This document shows, one piece after another, positions 7,487 to 17,124 of a stretch of DNA of 44,879 nt (position 1 is the stretch's first letter; the number at the start of each line of letters is the position of its first letter). The stretch spans positions 1 to 44,879 of the forward strand of contig NZ_QTTN01000048.1 in NCBI RefSeq assembly GCF_003386535.1. The letters are read 5' to 3'. Source of the DNA: Paenibacillus taihuensis. Its GTDB lineage: Bacteria; Bacillota; Bacilli; Paenibacillales; Paenibacillaceae. Under the pieces are notes generated by a model. That model ran no database searches. It was given only the letters and a program-made list of their open reading frames with translations, and was not told the origin of the DNA. Both the position numbers and the translations under genes were made by a program.

Positions 7487-9154
7487 TTAGTGGAATACGG
7501 TCTCGCGAAGCACTTCCTGAAGCGAGGTGATGCCTTGCGCCGCCTTGTCCAGGCTGTCATGCATGAGCTGGATCAATCCGTGCTTCTCAGCCGCCATGCG
7601 CAAATCATGAACCGATGTATCCTGACTGATCTGCTGCCGGATCGTATCGTTAACCGCAAGTACCTCATGAATGGCTACCCTGCCCCGGTATCCGGTCTGA
7701 TTGCAATCTCCGCAGCCGCTTCCCTTGTACAGCTTGTCCGCTTTGATTCCGTGATTGCTAAGGAAGATCGTTTCCTGCTCCGATGGCGTGTACGCCGCTT
7801 TGCAATTCGGACAAATCCGTCTGACAAGCCGCTGGGCAACGACTCCAACGAGTGATGATGCGATCAAATAGGACGCGATACCCATGTCCCGCAATCGTGT
7901 TATAGAGCTTGCCGCATCATTCGTATGCAGCGTCGACAGTACCAAGTGACCCGTAAGTGAGGCGCGTATTGCAATCTCCGCCGTCTCGGTATCCCGGATT
8001 TCGCCGACCATGATGATGTTCGGGTCTTGTCTCAGAATAGAGCGCAAGCCAGCTGCAAAAGTAAGGCCGATCTGCGGATTCACATGCACCTGATTAATGC
8101 CTTCAAGCTGATACTCGACCGGATCCTCGATCGTGACGATGTTCGTGTCTTCCTTGTTCAAGTGCTGAAGCGCGGAGTAGAGCGTCGTCGTCTTACCGCT
8201 TCCCGTAGGTCCGGTAATAAGAATGATGCCGTAAGGAACGCCTATAATTTCTTTGAAAATATCATAGTTAGCGCGGCTGAAACCGAGTTGGTCAATCGCC
8301 TTTACCCCGACGCTGAGATCGAGTATCCGCAGAACGATCTTCTCCCCATGAATGGTCGGCAGCGAGGAGACACGAATATCAACCGTCTTGTAATCGACCT
8401 GCATCTTCAAACGGCCGTCCTGAGGCAGCCGCCGTTCGGCAATGTTGAGCTTCGCCATAATCTTGAGGCGGGCAGTAATAAAGCCCTGCATCTGCTTCGG
8501 GATGGTACGTTCAGTCCGGAGTACGCCGTCAAGCCGGTAACGAATGGCAACATTCGTCTCGCCAGGATCGACGTGAATGTCGGATACTTGAAGCTGCACC
8601 GCCTGCTGAATCATCTGGTTGACAAGACGTACGACAGGGGAGTCTTCGTCGGTGATCTCCGTCTCGCGGATTTCATCCGTCGACGGGAGTTCTCCTAGAA
8701 TCTGCGACATGGAATCCTGCAGACCGTAGTGTCTAGCAATGGCGCGCTGGAGTTCGTCCTTGCTGGATATGGCAGGCTCAATCCGGAATCCCGTTGACAT
8801 CCGAAGTTCTTCAATTGCGAAGTAGTCGAGAGGATCAGCCATAGCGACAAGCAGCTTGCCGCCTTCTTTATGTAAAGGAATCGCTTGGTAACGGCGAGCT
8901 AGACTCTCTGGAATAATTTGCGTAATAGAAGGGTCGATCTGATACTTAAACAAGCTGACGTGAGGGATGCCCAGTTGGACTTCAAGAACCTCGAACAGCT
9001 GTTGCTCTGTGATATATCCGGAGGTGATGAGCAAGTCACCAAGCTTCTGTTTCGTCTTGCTTTGCTCACGCAGCGCTTGCTGCAGCTGCTCTTCCGAGAT
9101 GACGCTGCTCTCTATGAGCAGATCGCCTAGCCGTTTCTTCTTTACGGTGCTCAT
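7487..9154 (-). CDS. pilB: Pilus assembly ATPase PilB
   Basis: The 555-residue product has an N-terminal GspE/MshEN-type domain (about residues 1-150, starting STVKKKRLGDLLIESSVIS) and then the secretion ATPase core. The core holds Walker A GPTGSGKTTTLYS, the Asp box VTIEDPVEYQLEGI, Walker B RQDPNIIMVGEIRD and the His box SLTGHLVLSTLHT. A four-cysteine zinc site (CPNC...CGDC) near the C-terminus is characteristic of PilB/GspE and absent from PilT. MshEN domains bind cyclic di-GMP in some relatives; whether this one does cannot be told here. It is the first gene of the operon. ATG 9154 is preferred over GTG 9163 because of spacing to GAGGGG. Confidence 0.95.
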   Translation of the reverse strand: MSTVKKKRLGDLLIESSVISEEQLQQALREQSKTKQKLGDLLITSGYITEQQLFEVLEVQLGIPHVSLFKYQIDPSITQIIPESLARRYQAIPLHKEGGKLLVAMADPLDYFAIEELRMSTGFRIEPAISSKDELQRAIARHYGLQDSMSQILGELPSTDEIRETEITDEDSPVVRLVNQMIQQAVQLQVSDIHVDPGETNVAIRYRLDGVLRTERTIPKQMQGFITARLKIMAKLNIAERRLPQDGRLKMQVDYKTVDIRVSSLPTIHGEKIVLRILDLSVGVKAIDQLGFSRANYDIFKEIIGVPYGIILITGPTGSGKTTTLYSALQHLNKEDTNIVTIEDPVEYQLEGINQVHVNPQIGLTFAAGLRSILRQDPNIIMVGEIRDTETAEIAIRASLTGHLVLSTLHTNDAASSITRLRDMGIASYLIASSLVGVVAQRLVRRICPNCKAAYTPSEQETIFLSNHGIKADKLYKGSGCGDCNQTGYRGRVAIHEVLAVNDTIRQQISQDTSVHDLRMAAEKHGLIQLMHDSLDKAAQGITSLQEVLRETVFH

Positions 9155-9209
9155 GATCGTCACATCCCCTCTTAAACCTCAGACAAAAGTTGGAAAAAGG
9201 GAAATCTTG

Positions 9210-9233
9210 ATAATAGGACTATAGACCTATTAT
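9210..9233. promoter_or_regulatory. Near-perfect 24-bp palindrome in the pilB leader
   Basis: Arms ATAATAGG and CCTATTAT flank a central CTATAG, with one A-A mismatch on each side. It lies between the presumed pilB promoter and its start codon. It could be a repressor operator or an RNA hairpin in the leader. It has no T tail and so is not a standard terminator. Confidence 0.5.
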
Positions 9234-9305
9234 TTTCTTATGCAGGAAATGGTAGAAGTAGACGCTAAATTCAAGAAAATTGCCACTTTTTACGGCAGTG
9301 ATTTC

Positions 9306-9335
9306 ATTATACACGTACCCGACTCTATTAGACAA
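9306..9335 (-). promoter_or_regulatory. Predicted sigma-A promoter of the pilus operon
   Basis: On the minus strand TTGTCT is followed after 18 bases by TATAAT, about 150 bases upstream of the pilB start. It leaves a long 5' leader that contains the palindrome at 9210-9233. The 310-base pilB/9474 intergenic region is AT-rich; apart from this promoter, the palindrome and a possible plus-strand promoter I see no further gene or known riboswitch in it. Confidence 0.6.
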
Positions 9336-9426
9336 TAAAGGAATGGCTTGATCAAAATTTAACATAAAACGCTATTTTTCTAATGGGTTTAGAAGTATAA
9401 TAGAAGTAAAATTCCACTAGTACTTT

Positions 9427-9456
9427 TGAACTGGTTAATTTTGTATAGGTTATACA
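9427..9456 (+). promoter_or_regulatory. Possible promoter of the large secreted protein gene
   Basis: TTGAAC is followed by TTATAC after 18 bases, shortly before the GGAGGGG ribosome site of the gene starting at 9474. A separate TATAAT at 9397-9402 has only a poor -35 match. Confidence 0.3.
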
Positions 9457-9473
9457 GTTTTGGAGGGGATAAC

Positions 9474-12400
9474 GTGAGCGCGAAGATGAGAAAGCTCATA
9501 GTCAGGCTTGTTCTTGTATGTATGGTCTGTGCATTGATCGCGATACCTGAATTTCGGGGAAAAGCATACGCTGACAGCACGGTTTACTATGCCATAAAAG
9601 CAGGTACGAATAAGTTTCTGACCGTTGGATCCGGCAATGTGCTGACTGCGAGCACGACTAGCAGCGGTACGGCAGCAGAACAGTTCGAACTGATTTCCAA
9701 TAGTGATAATACATATTCAATTAAGTCCAAATTGACGGGGAAGTATGTGACGGCTTCTTCGACTTCGTCACCTCTCCAGGCGACCTCGACTACGATTGGC
9801 TCTCTGCAGAAATTCAAGAAGAGCAATGACTATTTGATCGCTACTATAAACAAGAACGATAAATATGTTTTCGTCGATGAGGATAATGGATCCAAACTTT
9901 ACGCTTCGAAGAATAAATCCAGCGATGCAACGAAGCTCTATTTCTCCAAAGACGTCACGAAGCTGCTTGAAATAACGGATAGCGGCGATTCCGATTTGCA
10001 AGATGAGCTTGGCTCGCTTCCGAATGTGTCGATCGACACGGTTAGCATGAAGCGGTTCGTAGCGCTGCGCGGCGATCTGGACGGCAGCTATGACGCAATT
10101 TACATCGGGAAAGGCAACTACAATCCGAACAGGGTAGCGCTGACGACAACCAGCAACAGAGATGCTGCTCATGCAACCAAGAATCTGGAGAACGATATCA
10201 CGATGCTGAAGGCAAAGGAAATCGTTAACCAGTTCATCCTCAAAGGCCAGCTTGTCCTGCTCTATAGCGATTCTTCATCGAAGAGCGGCTTGCTCTATCA
10301 GGGCACGATCGTCAACAGTAAATTTGTTGCCTCACACGGCAATCTCTATGACACATTTGCTCCATATTACACAGCTAAACGAGATAACGTCATTTTTCTG
10401 GATGCAACTGGTTTAAACAATCTCTACAGTAGGTTCTCAACCTATACCGAGCTGCTCCACCAGCGGCCGAAGCTTGTACTAAGCAATCAGCCAACTTCGT
10501 ACTTAATTAATCCGTCGACACTGTACCACGCAGGGGACAGGCTTACATTCGGCTTCAATGTGCCGAATTACAGTGATTTTGGACAAGGCACTTTGACAGC
10601 AAATTTATATCTGGGCCTCGATAAGGCTGCAGTCTTCGGTAACAATCAGATCGTGGCAAGCGCATCGGTTACGAATCAGGAAGGCGAAATCAGCTATACG
10701 CTGCCGAAGGGCTACTCCGGGTTGTTCTATTGGAAGCTTGAAATTATCGACCAGCAGTCGAAGCTGAGCAGTTATGAAACCGGCGTCTTCCGTTATCGCG
10801 ATCAAGTGACCAATGTACGCGTACTGCAAATTATGGCCAATGACTCGGATGTGAGTAGTCTAAAGAAAAGCACGAACTTGACTCAGAGTTATTTGAGCTC
10901 TACCGGCGAGTACAATATCACCATTACAACGATGAAATTTAGCGAATTTAACGCAAGCGACAAGAGCGGGCTGAATGGCTCGTACGACATGTTAATCTTC
11001 GGTTTTGCGGATTCGTACAATGCCAACGCAAGTATTACGGATGCAACCGCCGATGTCGTCAATAACTTTATCAAGACGGGGCAGAGCGTTATGTTCACGC
11101 ATGATACGGTTTTCTCGAGCTCCGGAACAGATCGTAATACATGGATCAACAAGTTCCAGCAAACGACGGGGCAGATCGAGCCATGGACGAATCTTGGATT
11201 CGGCGCGCCAAGTACGTCAACCTCGGTCCAGAAAGTGAATGACGGGCTTCTCACTCAGTTCCCATTCAATTTGGATGATGCGACGCCAACGGTTGCAACG
11301 ACGCACAACCAGTACTTCACGCTAGATCTAGAAGATTCGACTGTTGTGCCGTGGTATAACATTACTGGCGGCAGCCGCAATGACACGAACGATAGCTGGA
11401 ATGATTACTATACGTACTCGAAGGGCAATGTGACTTACTCCGGTACCGGGCATACGAACACAGGCTTCCCAGATTGGGAACAGAAGCTGTTCGTCAATAC
11501 GATGTATCGTGCATACATGGGTTCAAACCATGCGCCGCTATTGACGGTGTACAATCCGGTGGACTATTCGGCAGCCCAGGATAATTTTATTCCGAGCTAT
11601 CAGCCGATCAACTTAAGCTTCATGCCGGAGGATTATGATTTTGCCGATCGCAACCTGACCGTTCAAACGAGTTACACCTACAATAATGGCTCGGGAGCTA
11701 CAACGAAGAATCTAGACCCTTTAACGGTGGTATCCGGTTCAACAGCCAATCAAGTGATCCCGAACCCGTTTACAGGTGACGGAGATTTGACGATTAGCAT
11801 CACCGTGACCGATAAGACAGGCGCGAAAGCGACAAAGACAGTTCCGGTGAAAATCAAGAAGATCTCTTCGAACCTGACTGTGCAGCGTACAATTACAGGT
11901 GGGGCTGTCGGTTCCGGCGGCGAGATCGTGATGGAGCGGGGAACGACAGCATCGTTGAATTATTCCGCAACGCCAAAACCGATTGCGAATTCCGGCTCTG
12001 TGAACGCTTCGAGCTTAAAGATTCAAGGCATCACATTCAATGAGACGCTTCCAGCAGGTCTTGAGGTTGTGGGCACGTTGCCTAACGGGCTAACGAAGAG
12101 CGGCGATGTGAACAGCGGCTATACAATTAGCGGCACTTTCAACACGATCTCGTATTCGCTCGCAGCTGACGGGAAGAACTACATCGCATCGCCGATTAAT
12201 TTCAGCATTACGGTGAAACCGACCGTCACAGGCACATTACCGCTTAACCGAGCAAGCCTTGCGTTCAAGGATGTAGGACAAACGACGTCGATGACATTGC
12301 CATATGACTCTTACACGATTAATTCCATCGTTAAAGTGGACAACCTGTCAATCAGCGTGAACGACCTGACGCTGGTGAATAGGAGGGACAGCACAGGAGC

Positions 12401-13745
12401 GATGGTTTACGATACGGCGACGGTCATCCCTACGTATACCCCTGCAGATGCAACGCCGAGATTCAGCTGGACCTCGTCCAAGCCTAGCGTTGCTTCGATT
12501 ATTACGACGAATGCAGGCAACGGCTTCGTAACCGCAGCCTCGACCGGCGAAACAACGATTACAGTCATAGATGCGATTACCGGCAAGTCTGCTAGCGCGA
12601 AGGTGACTGTTCTGGAGTCGGGCTTGAATATCATTGGCGACGATACTGTAAGCGTAGGATCGACAATCGATTTAAAGCGAGGTATCGTGAAACCGAACCG
12701 TGAAACAGAGAAAAGCATCCAATGGAGCGTCTATAACCCGAGCGATGCAACACTAAGTACAAGTACCGGTTTGCAGACGAAGCTGACTGGTCTCAAGGCA
12801 GGCACAGTTACCGTTACTGTACATGTCGAAACAACGTATGTCTCTGCGATAGATGGATCAACAGTGACGAATACGTATGATGCGACAAAGCAGATCAAGA
12901 TTGAGAATCCGGATTTGAAGCTGTCCGGAGCTCAAACGGCCGGGGTTGGTGATAAGATATCGCTGACCGCTGCCTTACTGAAGGCATTTGATCAGACGCC
13001 TATTGCGGACAGCAGCATTGTGCAGAATGTAAGCTGGAGCTCCTCTAATACATCAATTGCAAAAGTAACGGCAGATAGTACGGGCAAACAGCTGACGAAC
13101 GAGCTCCAGGCGAAGTCGCCAGGAAACGTAACCGTATCGGTTACAGTCATATTACCTGGTGGACCTCTGACGAAGGATCTTCCGATCGTCATTCAAGATC
13201 GTAAGCCTGCAATTAGTGGAACATCGGTTGTGAAGGCGGGTAATTCGATTACGGATCTAAACGTAACGTGGAGCGGCAGCGCAGGTGCGCCATCGTTCAA
13301 CTACTTGCCGGAATGGACGATCTCGGGCAGCCATTCGGCGAGTATCACGATTGATCCAGCTACTGGCAAGCTGCAGACAGGACCCAATGATAGCGGTACA
13401 GTTACAATTGTGATGACGATACATACGCCAGCAGGCGTCGATCTGATAGCAACGAAACAGATTGATATCGTCAATATTGTGCCGCCACAGAGGGCAGAGC
13501 TGTTTCAAGGCGATACGATGAATTTGGCTGATTCAAAGGTGCTGATCATCCTGCCTGAACGACTGCGAGATTCGATCGTCACTGGTCTTCAATGGTCGTC
13601 GGATAACAGCAACATCGTGACCGTTACACAAGCTGGCGACATTACCGGCAAGCGTAAAGGTACGGCAACGATAACGATTTATGAACCGAAGCTCGGCATG
13701 ACGTTTAAAGTGCCGGTAACGGTAACGAATACCGATAAGTACTAG
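9474..13745 (+). CDS. Large secreted protein with beta-trefoil and Big-type Ig-like domains, candidate pilus-associated adhesin
   Basis: The product has 1423 residues and starts at a GTG with GGAGGGG upstream. A signal peptide (about 1-33, ending GKAYA) is clear. Residues ~35-160 resemble a fascin/ricin-like beta-trefoil (TVYYAIKAGTNKFLTV, TGKYVTAS, KYVFVDED). A central region (~200-700) has an alpha/beta segment VRVLQIMANDSD...YDMLIFGFADSY that resembles DUF5057. From ~770 to the end are several Ig-like modules, including Big_2-type SWTSSKPSVASI, SWSSSNTSIAKV and QWSSDNSNIVTV strands. No LPXTG motif or surface-layer anchor is visible, so it is released or held non-covalently. It is divergent from the pilus operon and convergent with the minor pilins. 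A role at the pilus or as an adhesin is inferred from position only. Confidence 0.8.
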   Translation: MSAKMRKLIVRLVLVCMVCALIAIPEFRGKAYADSTVYYAIKAGTNKFLTVGSGNVLTASTTSSGTAAEQFELISNSDNTYSIKSKLTGKYVTASSTSSPLQATSTTIGSLQKFKKSNDYLIATINKNDKYVFVDEDNGSKLYASKNKSSDATKLYFSKDVTKLLEITDSGDSDLQDELGSLPNVSIDTVSMKRFVALRGDLDGSYDAIYIGKGNYNPNRVALTTTSNRDAAHATKNLENDITMLKAKEIVNQFILKGQLVLLYSDSSSKSGLLYQGTIVNSKFVASHGNLYDTFAPYYTAKRDNVIFLDATGLNNLYSRFSTYTELLHQRPKLVLSNQPTSYLINPSTLYHAGDRLTFGFNVPNYSDFGQGTLTANLYLGLDKAAVFGNNQIVASASVTNQEGEISYTLPKGYSGLFYWKLEIIDQQSKLSSYETGVFRYRDQVTNVRVLQIMANDSDVSSLKKSTNLTQSYLSSTGEYNITITTMKFSEFNASDKSGLNGSYDMLIFGFADSYNANASITDATADVVNNFIKTGQSVMFTHDTVFSSSGTDRNTWINKFQQTTGQIEPWTNLGFGAPSTSTSVQKVNDGLLTQFPFNLDDATPTVATTHNQYFTLDLEDSTVVPWYNITGGSRNDTNDSWNDYYTYSKGNVTYSGTGHTNTGFPDWEQKLFVNTMYRAYMGSNHAPLLTVYNPVDYSAAQDNFIPSYQPINLSFMPEDYDFADRNLTVQTSYTYNNGSGATTKNLDPLTVVSGSTANQVIPNPFTGDGDLTISITVTDKTGAKATKTVPVKIKKISSNLTVQRTITGGAVGSGGEIVMERGTTASLNYSATPKPIANSGSVNASSLKIQGITFNETLPAGLEVVGTLPNGLTKSGDVNSGYTISGTFNTISYSLAADGKNYIASPINFSITVKPTVTGTLPLNRASLAFKDVGQTTSMTLPYDSYTINSIVKVDNLSISVNDLTLVNRRDSTGAMVYDTATVIPTYTPADATPRFSWTSSKPSVASIITTNAGNGFVTAASTGETTITVIDAITGKSASAKVTVLESGLNIIGDDTVSVGSTIDLKRGIVKPNRETEKSIQWSVYNPSDATLSTSTGLQTKLTGLKAGTVTVTVHVETTYVSAIDGSTVTNTYDATKQIKIENPDLKLSGAQTAGVGDKISLTAALLKAFDQTPIADSSIVQNVSWSSSNTSIAKVTADSTGKQLTNELQAKSPGNVTVSVTVILPGGPLTKDLPIVIQDRKPAISGTSVVKAGNSITDLNVTWSGSAGAPSFNYLPEWTISGSHSASITIDPATGKLQTGPNDSGTVTIVMTIHTPAGVDLIATKQIDIVNIVPPQRAELFQGDTMNLADSKVLIILPERLRDSIVTGLQWSSDNSNIVTVTQAGDITGKRKGTATITIYEPKLGMTFKVPVTVTNTDKY

Positions 13746-13771
13746 ACTGACGAAATGCTGCTAGAACAAAG

Positions 13772-13817
13772 AAAAATGGTGGTGCGGAATCTGACGATTC
13801 TGCACCACCATTTTTTA
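13772..13817. terminator. Bidirectional terminator between convergent genes
   Basis: A strong inverted repeat (AAAAATGGTGGTGC / GCACCACCATTTTT) lies between the convergent genes ending at 13745 and 13825. It has A residues on one side and T residues on the other and serves both transcripts. Confidence 0.92.
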
Positions 13818-13824
13818 TTAGAAG

Positions 13825-15735
13825 CTATGATGCAGGGACAAGCTTCTTCTGCCCGATGTGCACTCTGACTTTGTTGACGCGAGGCAACCCGACACCCTGG
13901 GTTTTGAACATATCGCGGTCATAGTCAATGACGAAGCGGGCATTCTTCAGGTTGAGGCCGTCCGCTTCATCCTGAGGTTCGAATTGCAATGTGTTCTGAT
14001 TCGGCACTTGGCTCGTGTTGCCGAGCACAGCGTTGATCGTCATCCCATCCTTAGCGAAGAAGCCGCCATGAAGCCAGAAGAGAGAGCCTACGCCGTAGAG
14101 CTCCGCCTCCTTATCCGTATAGAAGAAGGCATCCAGTGTATTGGGGCTGTCCTTGCTATAGCCGCCAGGGTCGAGGTTCTGGAAGGAATCGACCCGGTAA
14201 ATATCAATCGGCGAGTTCGCAATCATGACAAGCTCGCGCTTTACACCGTTAATAGTCAAGCCGCGAATCTGGGCATCAGCGATTTCATTCTTGCTGGTTT
14301 TACTATCTATTAAAGAGTAGATCGTTGAATCCATTTCAAGCTTTCCTGCCAGATGGATGTTTCCTTTGACCAAGATATTTGCCCGGATTGGAATCGTTGT
14401 GTTCGGATCATCATTGTCGATCGTTAAATCGCCATTTACGACTAGCCAATCATTTACCGTCTTTTCATGGTCATAGTAAATCTTGCTAAGTCCGTCCTTG
14501 CCAATCGTTAGATCGCCATCTATATAAAGCGGGCCGGATAGATGACTAAGGCTATCATTCAATTTGCTCATCGCTTGATGGTACAGGGTAACATCCTCGT
14601 CAGATGCACCGGCTGCCGGCTTCGACGGTACCGTCAGCACCCTGTTCTGATTGGAATAGATCGTTCTGAAATAGTCCCTCAGCAGGTTAAGGAGCTCGTC
14701 CGCTGGATTAATCGGATGGTCGTCATAGGCATGCATCAGCGCATCCCGGAGCATGTAATCTACAGTCCCATCCGCGCCAAGCGCATCGAAAGCTTTATCG
14801 ACAAACGTGTCGGGCACTTCAATCGAGATGAACTTCTTCTTCTCGGAAAACTCGATCTGCGGCTCGAGGCCATGAAATTGCGGCGACTGCGAGTTTTGCG
14901 GAAGATCCTGAGACGTCGGACTATCACCTATGTAATATTGTACCGTGCTGTCCGTCTGAATTTGGATTTTGCCACTTTCAATCGGATCTCCGTTATCGTC
15001 AAACAGTTCATTGATCGGTGTTGTGTTATCTGACGGTACCACATAAAGATACTGCGTATCTGCTAAGTTCTGATTGCTATGGTAAACGTAATTGGCAGCG
15101 TTTCGGATACTCAACTGTGTGCCTGCATAGATGCTGCCGATGAAGAGGGGGGCACCGTTAACATTAACGTTGCCTTCGGAGCCCATTGAATATTTCAAGA
15201 AATCCGGGAATGTATCGAGCGTCACTTCTTGCGTGAGGTCACGTTTCACGCCGTTCACGACAGCTTCTGCAGTAACGCGCAGTGATGTTAGATACGTTGT
15301 CTCATTGCCGCTTGCAGGATTATCCGCTGTTTGATGGTCTGCACAGTAGAGACCTTGCTTCGAGATATCGGACGGCACGTCTAACAAACAAATATTCTTG
15401 ATCTGGTATTCAGGGCTCTTGGCCTTATCAAGATCGGAGTTATCACGCCAGCTATAGTCATTAAACTTACCCACGAAATCTTCGGCTTGCTGGGTGATCT
15501 GAGTGGGGTTGATCGACTGGTCATTGAACTGCGCCATAATATGCGCGACTGCTTCGCTCAGCGCTTTATCTGCCAGATGGACGGTCTGCAGATTGTCCTC
15601 GGACTTCTGTGCCCGCGTTGCGCCGCCAATGGTAGCGCCAAGGACAGCGACACCGAGCATCGCGAAGAGGAGAATCATAAATACGACGAGCAGCAAGGCG
15701 GAGCCTCGTTCTTCCCGCCACATGGTGCGCAACAT
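13825..15735 (-). CDS. PilX-like minor pilus protein with large C-terminal domain
   Basis: This 636-residue protein starts MLRTMWREERGSALLLVVFM. That is a short basic segment and one hydrophobic helix (about 10-36) of the PilX N-terminal type, lacking the canonical GFTLIE cleavage motif. A conserved-looking helix (ADKALSEAVAHIMAQF) follows. The rest is a long extracellular region; residues ~395-520 contain repeated short strands (LYIDGDLTIGKDG, WLVVNGDLTIDND, ILVKGNIHLAGKLEMD) that suggest a beta-helix. PilX proteins in other bacteria are minor pilins of 150-200 residues, so this one is about three times longer. It is the last gene of the minor-pilin cluster, 19 bases after the pilW-like gene. 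Confidence 0.75.
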   Translation of the reverse strand: MLRTMWREERGSALLLVVFMILLFAMLGVAVLGATIGGATRAQKSEDNLQTVHLADKALSEAVAHIMAQFNDQSINPTQITQQAEDFVGKFNDYSWRDNSDLDKAKSPEYQIKNICLLDVPSDISKQGLYCADHQTADNPASGNETTYLTSLRVTAEAVVNGVKRDLTQEVTLDTFPDFLKYSMGSEGNVNVNGAPLFIGSIYAGTQLSIRNAANYVYHSNQNLADTQYLYVVPSDNTTPINELFDDNGDPIESGKIQIQTDSTVQYYIGDSPTSQDLPQNSQSPQFHGLEPQIEFSEKKKFISIEVPDTFVDKAFDALGADGTVDYMLRDALMHAYDDHPINPADELLNLLRDYFRTIYSNQNRVLTVPSKPAAGASDEDVTLYHQAMSKLNDSLSHLSGPLYIDGDLTIGKDGLSKIYYDHEKTVNDWLVVNGDLTIDNDDPNTTIPIRANILVKGNIHLAGKLEMDSTIYSLIDSKTSKNEIADAQIRGLTINGVKRELVMIANSPIDIYRVDSFQNLDPGGYSKDSPNTLDAFFYTDKEAELYGVGSLFWLHGGFFAKDGMTINAVLGNTSQVPNQNTLQFEPQDEADGLNLKNARFVIDYDRDMFKTQGVGLPRVNKVRVHIGQKKLVPAS

Positions 15736-15754
15736 TGATCAACAGCCTCCTTCT

Positions 15755-16375
15755 TTAAAATCCGAATCTGCTCTCCAGATCAAGATCGTAATTCTTATTG
15801 CCAAACTCCTGACGCAGCTTCAACTTAATTTCGATGAGTCCGCTGCCACAGCCGTTGGCTGCATCGTTATTCATACAGGACACTGTGATAGAAGAGGCAC
15901 TAGGATCGGTGCGGTCCACAACAATGTCAGATTGTGCTTCGATTATGCGCTCGTTTACGCCGCTACCAATAACGAGCGTGTTTTTATCCGTACCATCCGC
16001 CTGCTTGACAGCCCTGATCTGAATCGGTTCTAGCACGGAGGAGCTATCAGATCCATCCTCAGACTGAATCTCCGGAAGAGTAAGGACCATGGACTGATGG
16101 TAGGGATCAGTTTGCGATATCCGGGTAGGGCCGACCTGATACAGCTCGCTAATGATGGTGGACATAATCACATCGCCTTCGTCGCGCAGTTCGTTCTGAA
16201 TACGTACTTTGTGATACGTGTTCAAGCCGAATGTAATCGAAGAGTAGATGACACCCATAATGACAGATAGCAGCGTGAGGGAGGCAAGAAGCTCGATTAG
16301 CGTGAAGCCTCGCTCACCTCCGTTACTGCGGAGGCGCTGAGTTAGGCGCTGATAGAAATTAACGAATCGATTCAT
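15755..16375 (-). CDS. PilW-like minor prepilin
   Basis: This 206-residue prepilin has a 23-residue basic leader ending in GGERG, cleavage before F24, and E28 as the mature E5 within FTLIELLASLTLLSV. The soluble domain has two cysteines (CMNNDAANGC) that may form a disulfide. Length, the long leader and position after a pilV-like gene resemble PilW. Its start overlaps the preceding gene by 17 bases, so translation is coupled. The protein probably joins the pilus tip or primes assembly, as minor pilins do in other type IV systems. Confidence 0.8.
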   Translation of the reverse strand: MNRFVNFYQRLTQRLRSNGGERGFTLIELLASLTLLSVIMGVIYSSITFGLNTYHKVRIQNELRDEGDVIMSTIISELYQVGPTRISQTDPYHQSMVLTLPEIQSEDGSDSSSVLEPIQIRAVKQADGTDKNTLVIGSGVNERIIEAQSDIVVDRTDPSASSITVSCMNNDAANGCGSGLIEIKLKLRQEFGNKNYDLDLESRFGF

Positions 16376-16976
16376 CGGTTATATATCCCTCCACTTCCGT
16401 GCGCTTTCGCTTGGACGGATCTACAGCCTGCCCGTTATCGTTCTTGAGCACTTCTTCAACCTCTACCTTAATGGGGAGCAAGTAGGTGCCGATTCGTCCC
16501 CCGTCTGCAGTAGCGCTGTCGGTATTCGAGTCCAGGTCACTATGCAATTTTTCCTGATAGCTTATCGTGACATCGTATTGGATACCATTAATTTTAGGGT
16601 TCAAAATGTAGACGAGTGTTTGCGAGTCCTTTACGAGCGTCTCATACTCGGTACAGGAGCTGCTTACAACAGGGCAGCCGGCCGAATCAATCTTGTTATT
16701 CTGGGCGGAGAAGAAATCTTTCACTTTATCGAACTTGGACTCCTTCTGCATATAGAACAACGTATTGCGCGCGAGGTTGATCATAACAGTCTTATTCTGG
16801 TTGCCCTTCGCGTACGAGAGCGCATGAACAAAAAAAGCCGTCATCGCGAGTCCCGCAATAGCAATGACGACGAGGGAGGCTAAAATTTCGACTAAGGTGA
16901 AACCGCCCTCATTCGAAGGCTTCGGCCTTACGCGTGCTGCAGGCATACCATTCCCAATTCCCTTCGGTACAAACAT
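16359..16976 (-). CDS. PilV-like minor prepilin
   Basis: This 205-residue prepilin has a 25-residue leader ending in NEGG, cleavage before F26, and E30 as mature E5 in FTLVEILASLVVIAIAG. Two cysteines (CPVVSSSC) sit in the soluble domain. It is the first gene of the three-gene minor-pilin operon. The start at 16976 has no good ribosome site; a shorter start at Met-11 (16946) is possible and keeps the leader. The upstream 140 bases contain the terminator of the next minus-strand gene, so a promoter should lie in 16980-17060, but I cannot point to a clear one. Confidence 0.8.
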   Translation of the reverse strand: MFVPKGIGNGMPAARVRPKPSNEGGFTLVEILASLVVIAIAGLAMTAFFVHALSYAKGNQNKTVMINLARNTLFYMQKESKFDKVKDFFSAQNNKIDSAGCPVVSSSCTEYETLVKDSQTLVYILNPKINGIQYDVTISYQEKLHSDLDSNTDSATADGGRIGTYLLPIKVEVEEVLKNDNGQAVDPSKRKRTEVEGYITDESIR

Positions 16977-17067
16977 TTACAAGTATTCTAATCATTCGAC
17001 ACGAAGGGGGCAAAATCCTCTTTTTCTAGTTCTAAGGTTCATAGTCTAAAAGTCCCGTGAGACGAAA

Positions 17068-17116
17068 GAAGCACCGCAGTTCCAAAAGGCGCTCATGCCT
17101 CCGGATGCGGTGCTTC
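17068..17116 (-). terminator. Terminator of the hybrid kinase gene
   Basis: The stem GAAGCACCGCA / TGCGGTGCTTC has a long loop; on the minus strand it is followed by TTTCGTCT. It lies just after the kinase stop codon. Confidence 0.7.
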
Positions 17117-17124
17117 CATACATT

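Noticed and set aside
9239..9473. c-di-GMP riboswitch in the pilus intergenic region
   Set aside because: Clostridial pilus genes can have one, but the conserved core motifs of class I or II are not seen here.
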